A DNA stretch of 64,000 nucleotides, from the NCBI GenBank assembly GCA_026129185.1, contig JAHCIO010000003.1, positions 1 to 64,000 on the forward strand, in the 5' to 3' direction. The first letter of the stretch is position 1; each line of letters starts with the position of its first letter. The notes below the pieces were generated by a model that worked only from the letters and a program-made list of their open reading frames with translations, had not been told where the DNA came from and did no database searches. This document shows, in pieces, positions 17,020-24,320 of this stretch. The position numbers were made by a program, and so were the translations under genes. The stretch comes from Promineifilum sp019695075 (GTDB lineage: Bacteria; Chloroflexota; Anaerolineae; Promineifilales; Promineifilaceae).

Positions 17020-17730
17020 CTAGGCCAGCCGATCCAGTTCCGGCAGGGCGGCGCGAATGCGGCTCGCGCCGCCGGCGGCCAACGGGTCGCCGTGGCCGCT
17101 GCAAACGATCTCGCTGTCCAACTCGGCCAGCCGCCGCACCGACGCCTTGTGCTGGCGGACGTTGAGCATGAAGCCGCGCCAGCCGAGCATGAACACCGGC
17201 CAGGTGCAGACGGCGTCGCCGGCGATGAGCGCCCGCCGCTCCGGCCAGTAGAACGCCAGATGGCCGGGCGAGTGGCCGGGGGCGAAGAGCACCGTCAGCG
17301 GGCCGATGCGGTCGCCTTCGTGGACGTACTCGTCAACGCGCACCGGCGGGTGCTTCGACAGGTTGAGATTGAGCGCCAGTTGCAGCGGGTAGGTGCGCAC
17401 CGGCCGCCACGGCCGGCTGGAGACGGGCTGGGCCACGCGGTCGGCGGCGATGATGTCGGCCTCCCACTCGTGGGCGTAGATCGGCGCGCCGCTCAGTTCC
17501 TTCAACCGCGCCAGGCCGCCCAGGTGGGAGCGGTGGGCGTGGGTCATGATGAGGTGCTTGATGTCGGTGGGGGCGCGGCCGATGCGGGCCAGTTCGGCCA
17601 GAATGAGGTGGGCGTCGGCGGCCATGAGGCTATCGATGACGGTGATGCCCTGGCCGTCGTCGAGCAGGTAGGCGTGAACGTGGCCGCCCTGCCTGTTGCC
17701 TAAGCTGTAAATACCGGGCGCAACATCCAT
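17020..17730 (-). CDS. MBL-fold hydrolase-like protein with altered metal motif
   Basis: 236 aa, complete metallo-beta-lactamase fold by length. THAHRSHLGG (63-72) aligns with the THxHxDHxGG motif, but the Asp is Ser68; APGHSPGHL, LIAGDAV and VCSGHGDP supply the later ligands. The missing Asp normally binds the second zinc and activates water, so activity may be reduced, use one metal, or be lost. First gene of a minus-strand run with the cupredoxin protein. A promoter (TTGACA, 17 nt, TAGGAT) lies just upstream at 17779-17807. Confidence 0.78.
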   Translation of the reverse strand: MDVAPGIYSLGNRQGGHVHAYLLDDGQGITVIDSLMAADAHLILAELARIGRAPTDIKHLIMTHAHRSHLGGLARLKELSGAPIYAHEWEADIIAADRVAQPVSSRPWRPVRTYPLQLALNLNLSKHPPVRVDEYVHEGDRIGPLTVLFAPGHSPGHLAFYWPERRALIAGDAVCTWPVFMLGWRGFMLNVRQHKASVRRLAELDSEIVCSGHGDPLAAGGASRIRAALPELDRLA

Positions 17731-17778
17731 CTGTCCACTCCCGGCTCTCCCACGCCAACGACCGCTGGTAACGGGTAT

Positions 17779-17807
17779 ATCCTAGATGAGGAGGGGGTTG
17801 GTGTCAA
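17779..17807 (-). promoter_or_regulatory. Sigma-70 type promoter for the MBL-fold gene
   Basis: Read on the minus strand: TTGACA (17807-17802), 17-nt spacer, TAGGAT (17784-17779). The predicted transcript start is near 17772, about 40 nt before the ATG at 17730. Confidence 0.6.
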
Positions 17808-17830
17808 TGGGGAAAGAGGCGCGCGGCGGT

Positions 17831-18049
17831 CTAAAGAGTCAGGGCCATGAACAGGCTATTCGGATCGGCCTTGTATGCCCCGAACGGCGGGCACGGCTCG
17901 AAGCCGAATGAGCGGTAGAGGGCGTGGGCCAGGGCGAGCGCGTGGCGGCTCTCCGGTGGGGCAGTGGGGGCCAACGCGGCCAGATGCTCGCGGAGGAGGG
18001 CGAGGACGGCGGGGGATTCGAGAGAGTCTGGTTGGATTTGCCAGCGCAT
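17831..18049 (-). pseudogene. GNAT acetyltransferase with an internal deletion
   Basis: 72 aa. The first 38 residues (up to PPESRHALAL) match the start of a common small GNAT family, and the last 30 (ALYRSFGFEPCPPFGAY, then DPNSLFM) match its end. The central acetyl-CoA-binding region of roughly 80-90 residues is absent. The junction keeps the frame. The product cannot bind acetyl-CoA in the usual way, so this is most likely a remnant. Confidence 0.7.
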
Positions 18050-18070
18050 GTGAGTGTGAACTCGAATTTC

Positions 18071-18472
18071 TTAGCCGGCTGTGTTTTCCAGCACCTCAAC
18101 CACTGACGCCGGCCCATTCAGGGTAACTGACAGGTGGTTTAGCATATCCCGTCCGACAATCGTCTCGCTCTCGTCAGCACTGCTTACCACTTCCACATAG
18201 CTCTGTCTATAAGAGCCGAGTTGGATTGCGACGGCGTACAGGTCAACCAGCGCCCCCTCGCCCGTCACCCAACGCATCAGGGCTTTGCGGCTTCGTCGCG
18301 CACCGAGTTGTCGCAAGTACTCAATGGGAACCATTGTTGCATCGGCCCCGGAGTCAACAATGGCCGGCAAGGTGATGGACATCTCCCCTTGGGGCAACCC
18401 AATCGTAAGCTCCACCATCGGCATCGAGGGGTGATAGTCGCTACTATAATTGTAGGTAAAGACCGCGGTCAT
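18071..18472 (-). CDS. Retropepsin-like aspartyl protease domain protein
   Basis: 133 aa. AIVDSGADATMVP (about 37-49) is the DSGA catalytic loop of single-domain retroviral-type aspartyl proteases, and ETIVGRDMLNHL is the usual later strand. Such proteins act as homodimers. The start overlaps the stop of the upstream gene (18469-18472), so it is coupled to a small acidic protein. Pairs of this kind recur in cyanobacteria and Chloroflexota, with unknown targets. Confidence 0.75.
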   Translation of the reverse strand: MTAVFTYNYSSDYHPSMPMVELTIGLPQGEMSITLPAIVDSGADATMVPIEYLRQLGARRSRKALMRWVTGEGALVDLYAVAIQLGSYRQSYVEVVSSADESETIVGRDMLNHLSVTLNGPASVVEVLENTAG

Positions 18473-18873
18473 CTCTCTGGCGCAATTCGGGGCGACCGGA
18501 ATACCAACGTCGTCAACGGCTCATCCTCCACAGCCGTCAGCCACACGAAGCGATCCGGATAGCGTATGGCGATACGCTCGTACAGCGTTGCCGGGTCTAA
18601 GTCGTGGTCGACCAGCCGCCCATCCAGGATGGCGACATGCTGCCCGTAGTAGTCCGCCTTCAAGGTCGGATGGAGCGCGACATACGCTTCCATTTCGCGG
18701 CGCACGGCCGCTTCCTCGGTGGTCTCGGATACGGCCGGTTCTTCTGCGACCGGCAGCACCCCGTCCAGCAGCTCGGCGATGACCACCTCGACCGGGCGGT
18801 GACGCGCCCGCGCTAGTTTCTTGGCTCGCTGGAGCAAGGCTTCAGGGAGGGATACCAACCCATATTCAGACAT
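18469..18873 (-). CDS. DUF5678-like small protein paired with the aspartyl protease
   Basis: 134 aa. The N-terminus (SLPEALLQRAKKLARARHRPVE) looks like a ribbon-helix-helix or helical DNA-binding segment; the C-terminal part (YYGQHVAILDGRLVDHDLD) resembles DUF5678. TATAAT is 7 nt before the ATG and there is no Shine-Dalgarno, so the mRNA is probably leaderless. It could be an antitoxin-like or substrate partner of the retropepsin gene that follows; this is inference from coupling. Confidence 0.6.
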   Translation of the reverse strand: MSEYGLVSLPEALLQRAKKLARARHRPVEVVIAELLDGVLPVAEEPAVSETTEEAAVRREMEAYVALHPTLKADYYGQHVAILDGRLVDHDLDPATLYERIAIRYPDRFVWLTAVEDEPLTTLVFRSPRIAPER

Positions 18874-19057
18874 GGCAGCAATTATACCATTTCGCGTAAG
18901 AACGCGAACCGCGCCTCGCGCTTGGCCTCTGCGTCCCGATAGGCCATGTAGGCAACCCCTTCAATCCCTCGGCCAGCGCTTGCAGCACAGCCGCGGGCGG
19001 GCCCTGGCGACGGATCAGGCCACTGACCAGCACGCCCGTGTCGATCACGGCGCGCAC
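18866..19057 (-). pseudogene. PIN-domain toxin remnant
   Basis: GTG start directly after the antitoxin stop (TAG GTG). RAVIDTGVLVSGLIRRQG is the first strand and helix of a PIN toxin, followed by AVLQALAEG; after that the sequence is no longer PIN-like and lacks the later acidic residues. Another frame (about 18882-18945) reads MAYRDAEAKREARF and ends at the TAA inside the next promoter, so a deletion has removed most of the toxin. Confidence 0.65.
18881..18886 (-). promoter_or_regulatory. Leaderless-type -10 box (TATAAT)
   Basis: Minus-strand TATAAT ends 7 nt before the ATG at 18873, placing the transcript start at the start codon. Confidence 0.6.
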
Positions 19058-19334
19058 CTACAACTCCGACCGGGCCGCTTCGATGTCGGCGGCGACTTCT
19101 TCATCGGAGAAGCCGGCATTCAACACCGACAGCCGGGTCCACACTTGATCGAAGTGAGCCAACACCTCGCTCTCACGCAGCGCCTGAAAGCGCAGGTACT
19201 CCTCATAGGGGATCAGCACCGCTTCCGGTCGAGAACCGCGCGTTAGGACAATGGGCGTCCGCTTGTTGACGACCTGTATCGAAGAAGCCTCTGAATTTGC
19301 GCTGCAATTCGGTGACGCCGACGATCTGTTGCAT
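19058..19334 (-). pseudogene. Phd/YefM-type antitoxin with a frameshift
   Basis: From ATG at 19334 the frame reads MQQIVGVTELQRKFRGFFDT, a typical Phd/YefM N-terminus. The remaining antitoxin (VVNKRTPIVLTRGSRPEAVL, then IPYEEYLRF) is in another frame. One extra base near 19275 explains the shift: without it GAT ACG GTC GTC AAC AAG is restored. GGAGG lies 8 nt before the ATG. It sits next to the PIN remnant, so the whole toxin-antitoxin pair has decayed. Confidence 0.75.
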
Positions 19335-19359
19335 GGGGTTTCCTCCGCCAATCGTCTAA

Positions 19360-19379
19360 ATACATATCACGATATGTAT
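19360..19379 (-). promoter_or_regulatory. Perfect palindrome, likely antitoxin operator
   Basis: ATACATATC AC GATATGTAT, a 9+2+9 perfect inverted repeat, starts 25 nt upstream of the Phd-type start codon. Position and symmetry fit an autoregulatory antitoxin operator. It is AT-rich in a GC-rich surrounding. Confidence 0.6.
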
Positions 19380-19452
19380 CATGCACGATAGTTACCCATC
19401 CATCAACTCGTTAAGCAGCGCCGGCCGCTTGCTTAACGGCAAGAAATTGTTC

Positions 19453-19480
19453 TTGACAGAGTAGTTCGATTACGTATAAT
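19453..19480 (+). promoter_or_regulatory. Consensus sigma-70 promoter for marR and the ABC exporter
   Basis: TTGACA (19453-19458), 16-nt spacer, TATAAT (19475-19480): a perfect match in both hexamers. The start would be near 19487, leaving a 75-nt leader. A direct repeat ATGCGAC (19479-19485 and 19499-19505) and the palindrome GCCTGCAGGC (19535-19544) lie downstream and could be MarR sites. Confidence 0.8.
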
Positions 19481-19562
19481 GCGACAGCGTATTTTAGCAT
19501 GCGACGTTCTCCATGATTTGACCGGAATTGAACAGCCTGCAGGCAACAGATAGCAACGCAAG

Positions 19563-20102
19563 ATGAATAAAAAGAGTTGGCACCAAGACAAGGACAAGCG
19601 GCAAAAGTGGATGCAATTCATGCAAGACTTTAATCCGCAAATTGATCCGCAAACCATCCGCCTGATGGACGAGTTGGGTCAAATCTCTCGCGCCATCTAC
19701 CAAATGGGCGGGCAAAGCGTCGAAGGCGCCAAGCTTTCTTTCGCGCAATATCGTGTGCTGATGCATCTGTTCTTTGCCGAGGAAATGGGTGAGCGTGCGG
19801 AGTTAAACCCCTCCGAAATCAGCGATCGTCAGGGCGTCAGCCGCAACACCACGAGTACCTTCATTCGCAGCCTGGAGGAAGAAGGGCTAGTTGAGCGCCG
19901 GCTCGATCCCCACGACCGGCGTCGCTTCAACATTAGCTTGACAGACGCCGGGCGCGACGTCGTTCGGCAACATACCCGACAGCATCTGGAAACGATTGAT
20001 CGCTTTTTTAGCGTGCTGGGTCGCGATGAGCGGGTCGATTTGCTCAAGATGCTGCAGAAATTGGGGGTGCGGGCGGAGGCAGCTAATAGCGGTGCGTGTT
20101 GA
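19563..20102 (+). CDS. MarR-family transcriptional regulator
   Basis: 179 aa. Winged-helix core with SEISDRQGVSRNTTSTFIR (about 88-106), LEEEGLVERRLDPHDRRR (the wing) and FNISLTDAGR. It likely represses the ABC exporter genes that follow 30 nt downstream and its own promoter, responding to a small hydrophobic ligand; ligand unknown. The N-terminal 30 residues are charged and unusual. GC is lower than in the flanking genes. Confidence 0.85.
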   Translation: MNKKSWHQDKDKRQKWMQFMQDFNPQIDPQTIRLMDELGQISRAIYQMGGQSVEGAKLSFAQYRVLMHLFFAEEMGERAELNPSEISDRQGVSRNTTSTFIRSLEEEGLVERRLDPHDRRRFNISLTDAGRDVVRQHTRQHLETIDRFFSVLGRDERVDLLKMLQKLGVRAEAANSGAC

Positions 20103-20132
20103 CGCATACCGTTTCCGAGGTGGAAAACAGAG

Positions 20133-22382
20133 ATGTTACGATTAAGACAGTATCTAAAACCTTACACCCTCATCATTGGGGTCGTCATCGCCTTGTTGTT
20201 TGCCCAGGCCATGTTGGATTTGGCTCTGCCCGATTATCTGGCTCGGATCGTGAACACCGGCGTGCAGTTGAATGGCATCGAAACGGCCGTTCCTGAAGCG
20301 TTGAGTCAGAAACGGCTGGAACAGTTAGTCCTCTTCATGAGCGACGAGGATGAAACGGCTGTCCGCGAAGCTTTCACGCTCGTCGAGACCGGCTCTGCAG
20401 AGGCCAATAACTACATCGAGACCTACCCCAGTCTTGCTCAACAATCGATCTATGTCCTCAACGACCTCAGCCGGGATCAGCTCGATCAGTTGAATGCGCC
20501 GCTGGCCCGCTCCTGGGTGGTGGTTGCCGCGCTAGAGCAGGCCATGAAGGACCCCGAAGCAGCGGCGCAAATGTTTGGCGGTGGCGGCGCCCAGTTTGAC
20601 CTATCGCGTATTCCAGCCGGAACCGACCTCTTCGCCCTGATCGCCCAGTTACCCGCTGCCCAACGTGATCAGATTGGCAGCGCCATTACCGAGCGTATCG
20701 ATGCTCTGGGTACATCATTCATTAACCAGGCGGCCGTCGCCGGCGTAAAAGCAGAGTATGAAGCGCTGGGTCGAGATGTGACCCAGCTGCAAACACGCTA
20801 CATCCTGCGCACCGGCGCCATTATGTTGGTCATTACCTTATTGTCGGCCCTCTGTACCATTGGTGTGGCCTACCTTGCCGCTAGGGTCGCGTCCGCTAGT
20901 GGGCGCGACCTGCGCAGCGCCGTCTTCAAGAAAGTTGAAAGCTTCTCCAGCGCGGAATTTGACCAATTCCCCACCGCCTCATTGATCACGCGCAATACCA
21001 ACGACATCACGCAGTTACAGATGATGACCGTGATCACCTTGCGCCTCGTCTTCTATGCGCCCATCCTGGGCGTTGGCGGCATCATCCGCGCCATGCGCAC
21101 CGGCCCCTCCATGTGGTGGACGATCGCTCTGGCCGTGGTCATCTTGATCGGCGTGATCATCACCCTCATTTCCATCGCTTTGCCCAGATTCCGCATCATG
21201 CAGAAGCTCGTCGACCGGCTGAACCTGGTGGCGCGCGAAAACCTTTCCGGTATGCTGGTCGTCCGTGCCTTCAACATGGAGCCTTTTGAAGAGGAGCGTT
21301 TCGACAAGGCGAATGACGAACTGGCCGCCAACACGCTCTTTGTTGGCCGGCTCATGGCGATCATGATGCCGATCATGATGTTGATCCTCAACATACTTTC
21401 AATCACCATCCTCTGGGTAGGCGCGCATCAGGTAGAGCTTGGTACCATGCAGGTAGGGGATATGATGGCCTTCCTGCAATATGCGTTGCAGATCGTTATG
21501 GCCTTCCTGATGATGTCGATGCTGTTCATCTTGCTGCCCCGCGCGGCCGTCTCGGCCGACCGCGTCGCCGACGTGTTGGAAACCGAGCCGATCATCCTCG
21601 ACCCGGCCCAGCCGGTGCGGTTGAACGGGGACTTCCGTGGCAAGGTAGAATTCCGCAACGTCTCTTTCCGCTATCCGGGAGCCGACGAAGACGTGCTACA
21701 CAACATCAGCTTTTCGGCCCTGCCGGGCGAAACGACGGCCTTTATTGGCTCGACGGGGTCCGGCAAGTCTACGGTCGTCAATCTGATTCCCCGCTTTTAC
21801 GATGTGACTGAGGGCGAGATTCTGTTGGACGACATCGACATTCGCACGGTGACGCAACACGAATTGCGTGACAGGATCGGCTATATTCCGCAACGGGGCG
21901 TCTTGTTCTCCGGCACCATCGCCAGCAACCTGCGCTACGCCAATGAGTTTGCCAGCGATGATGAATTGTTGGCGGCCGTGGCCACCGCGCAGGCCGTCGA
22001 TTTTGTCGGCAGCAAACCGGAAGGGCTGAATACCGAGATCTCGCAGGGCGGCACCAACGTCTCCGGCGGCCAAAGACAGCGCCTTTCCATTGCGCGGGCC
22101 TTGGTGAAGAAAGCGCCTATCTATATCTTTGACGACACGTTCTCCGCGCTGGATTTCAAAACGGATGCCGCCTTGCGCCGGGCGTTGAATCGCAGCGTTG
22201 GGCAAAGCACCAAACTGGTGGTTACGCAGCGCGTCGCCACCATCAAGGACGCTGAACAAATCATTGTGCTCGACAATGGTCGTGTGGTCGGCCAGGGTAC
22301 ACACGAGGAATTGATGGAAGATTGTGAAACGTACCAGGAGATCGCGCTGTCGCAGCTAAGCATGGAGGAACTGCAATCATGA
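20133..22382 (+). CDS. ABC exporter half-transporter with degenerate ATPase site
   Basis: 749 aa: six membrane helices plus one nucleotide-binding domain. Between helices 1 and 2 is an extra domain of about 180 residues (about 45-225), predicted outside. Walker A GSTGSGKS (about 537), signature NVSGGQRQRLS, Walker B IYIFDDTFSALD with Asp in place of the catalytic Glu, and Gln in place of the switch His (VVTQRVATI). These changes mark the degenerate half of heterodimeric exporters such as TM287/288. GAGGTGG lies upstream of the ATG. The stop overlaps the next start (ATGA). Probably exports a drug or lipid under MarR control. Confidence 0.88.
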   Translation: MLRLRQYLKPYTLIIGVVIALLFAQAMLDLALPDYLARIVNTGVQLNGIETAVPEALSQKRLEQLVLFMSDEDETAVREAFTLVETGSAEANNYIETYPSLAQQSIYVLNDLSRDQLDQLNAPLARSWVVVAALEQAMKDPEAAAQMFGGGGAQFDLSRIPAGTDLFALIAQLPAAQRDQIGSAITERIDALGTSFINQAAVAGVKAEYEALGRDVTQLQTRYILRTGAIMLVITLLSALCTIGVAYLAARVASASGRDLRSAVFKKVESFSSAEFDQFPTASLITRNTNDITQLQMMTVITLRLVFYAPILGVGGIIRAMRTGPSMWWTIALAVVILIGVIITLISIALPRFRIMQKLVDRLNLVARENLSGMLVVRAFNMEPFEEERFDKANDELAANTLFVGRLMAIMMPIMMLILNILSITILWVGAHQVELGTMQVGDMMAFLQYALQIVMAFLMMSMLFILLPRAAVSADRVADVLETEPIILDPAQPVRLNGDFRGKVEFRNVSFRYPGADEDVLHNISFSALPGETTAFIGSTGSGKSTVVNLIPRFYDVTEGEILLDDIDIRTVTQHELRDRIGYIPQRGVLFSGTIASNLRYANEFASDDELLAAVATAQAVDFVGSKPEGLNTEISQGGTNVSGGQRQRLSIARALVKKAPIYIFDDTFSALDFKTDAALRRALNRSVGQSTKLVVTQRVATIKDAEQIIVLDNGRVVGQGTHEELMEDCETYQEIALSQLSMEELQS

Positions 22383-24262
22383 TGATGCAAGGGCGCGGCC
22401 ACCGCCCCGGCGGCCCAATGGCCATGGGCGACGGGAGTGACAAAGCAAATGATTTCAAAGGCACGATGACGACACTTGCCCAATACCTGGGCGCTTACAA
22501 AGTGAAGCTCATCCTCGTGGGCATCTTTGCCGTGCTTTCGACAATCTTTACCATCATCGGCCCTAAAGTTCTCGGCAATGCCACGACGGCCGTTTTCAAT
22601 GGCGTCCTCGCCGAGATGGCCGGCACAGGCTCGATTGATTTTGAGTATATCGGGCGAATCCTGGGCATCATGCTCGGTCTCTATCTGGCTTCGGCGCTGT
22701 TCGCCTATCTGATGGGCTATATCATGGCTGGTGTATCGACCGATATCACCTATCGATTGCGGCAAGATATATCCCAGAAAATAAACCGCATGCCGTTGAG
22801 CTACTTTGACAAGACACCGCAAGGGGAGGTGATGTCGCGCATCACCAACGATGTGGACACTGTCAACCAGACGCTCAGCCAGAGCCTGACGCAGATTATC
22901 ACTTCGGTCATTACTGTCGTCGGTGTGCTGGTGATGATGCTCTCCATCAGCCCCTTACTGACCCTGGCTTCACTGCTTGTCATTCCCATATCGTTAGCCA
23001 CAGTCAGTTTCATTATCAAGCGCTCACAGATTTACTTCAGGGAGCAGCAGGAATTTCTGGGCCATGTGAATGGTCATGTCGAAGAGATGTTCGGCGGCCA
23101 CCGGGTCATGAAAGCGTTCAACGGCGAGGAACGCAGCATCGCCCAGTTTGAGGAATACAACAATACGCTCTATTCGTCAGGCTGGAAATCACAGTTCTTC
23201 AGCGGCTTGATGATGCCGATCATGGGCTTCATCGGCAACCTGGGGTATGTGGTGGTGGTCGTAGTGGGCAGTTACCTGGCTATCGGCGGCACGATCACCG
23301 TGGGCGACATCCAGGCGTTCATCCAGTATGTGCGCCAGTTCAACCAACCGCTGGCGCAGTTAGCCAATATCTCCAACATCTTGCAGCAGACGGCGGCGGC
23401 GGCCGAGCGTGTCTTTGCGTTCCTGGCCGAACCTGAAGAGGTTCCGGAAGCGGCCCGGCCGGTGACAATCGAAGCGCCACAGGGCCATGTTGAATTCCGT
23501 AACGTGCGCTTTGGCTATGATCCCGCCGAACCGGTCATCAAGAACCTGTCCGCCGAGGCGCAACCCGGCCAAAAAGTAGCCATTGTCGGCCCCACGGGTG
23601 CCGGCAAGACGACCATCGTTAAGCTGCTGATGCGCTTCTACGACGTCGATGAGGGCGCGATCCTGATCGATGGCTACGACATCCGCGATTTGACCCGCGC
23701 CGACTTGCGCCGTTCCTTCGGCATGGTCTTGCAGGATACCTGGCTCTACAACGCCTCGATCATGGAAAACATTCGTTACGGCCGTCCTGAAGCGACGAAT
23801 GACGAAGTGATTGCCGCGGCCGAGGCCGCCCACGTCAATCATTTCGTCCACACGCTGCCGGAAGGCTACGCCATGGAAATCAACGAGGAAGTGACTAATA
23901 TTTCTCAGGGGCAGATGCAGCTGCTGACTATCGCCCGCGCCATCCTGGCCGATCCCAAGATGCTCATCTTGGATGAGGCCACCAGCTCGGTCGATACGCG
24001 CACGGAAGTGCTCATTCAACAGGCAATGGATCGTCTCATGGAAGGGCGCACCAGCTTCATTATCGCCCACCGGCTTTCGACCATCCGCAACGCCGATCTC
24101 ATCCTGGTGATGCAGAACGGCGACATTGTGGAGCAAGGCCGCCACGAAGAACTACTGGCCCGCGACGGTGTGTATGCCGACCTCTACTACAGCCAGTTCG
24201 ATCACATCACGGCGGTGGAAGAAGGCGCGCCGGCGGAAGAAGCCAGGGCAGTCGCGTACTAG
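22379..24262 (+). CDS. ABC exporter half-transporter with catalytic ATPase site
   Basis: 627 aa: six membrane helices and a nucleotide-binding domain with Walker A GPTGAGKT, Walker B MLILDEATSSVD with the catalytic Glu, and switch His in FIIAHRLSTI. The signature is NISQGQMQLLT, altered from LSGGQ as in the consensus partner of heterodimeric exporters. With the preceding protein it should form a transporter with one working ATP site. Start overlaps the upstream stop. The N-terminal 20 residues are Met/Gly-rich. Confidence 0.9.
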   Translation: MMMQGRGHRPGGPMAMGDGSDKANDFKGTMTTLAQYLGAYKVKLILVGIFAVLSTIFTIIGPKVLGNATTAVFNGVLAEMAGTGSIDFEYIGRILGIMLGLYLASALFAYLMGYIMAGVSTDITYRLRQDISQKINRMPLSYFDKTPQGEVMSRITNDVDTVNQTLSQSLTQIITSVITVVGVLVMMLSISPLLTLASLLVIPISLATVSFIIKRSQIYFREQQEFLGHVNGHVEEMFGGHRVMKAFNGEERSIAQFEEYNNTLYSSGWKSQFFSGLMMPIMGFIGNLGYVVVVVVGSYLAIGGTITVGDIQAFIQYVRQFNQPLAQLANISNILQQTAAAAERVFAFLAEPEEVPEAARPVTIEAPQGHVEFRNVRFGYDPAEPVIKNLSAEAQPGQKVAIVGPTGAGKTTIVKLLMRFYDVDEGAILIDGYDIRDLTRADLRRSFGMVLQDTWLYNASIMENIRYGRPEATNDEVIAAAEAAHVNHFVHTLPEGYAMEINEEVTNISQGQMQLLTIARAILADPKMLILDEATSSVDTRTEVLIQQAMDRLMEGRTSFIIAHRLSTIRNADLILVMQNGDIVEQGRHEELLARDGVYADLYYSQFDHITAVEEGAPAEEARAVAY

Positions 24263-24320
24263 CGAGGAAGGACGCGGAAGAGGCGGTTGAGAAGATAGGT
24301 AACACTGTCAGGAGACCGCC

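Noticed and set aside
16123..17703. Long plus-strand frame opposite the cupredoxin and MBL-fold genes
   Set aside because: It spans two recognisable minus-strand genes and the gap between them, has no family motifs, and reflects GC-rich third-codon bias.
24263..24320. GAGGCGGT/ACCGCCTC inverted repeat after the ABC genes as a terminator
   Set aside because: The arms are short, the loop is over 20 nt and no T tract follows.
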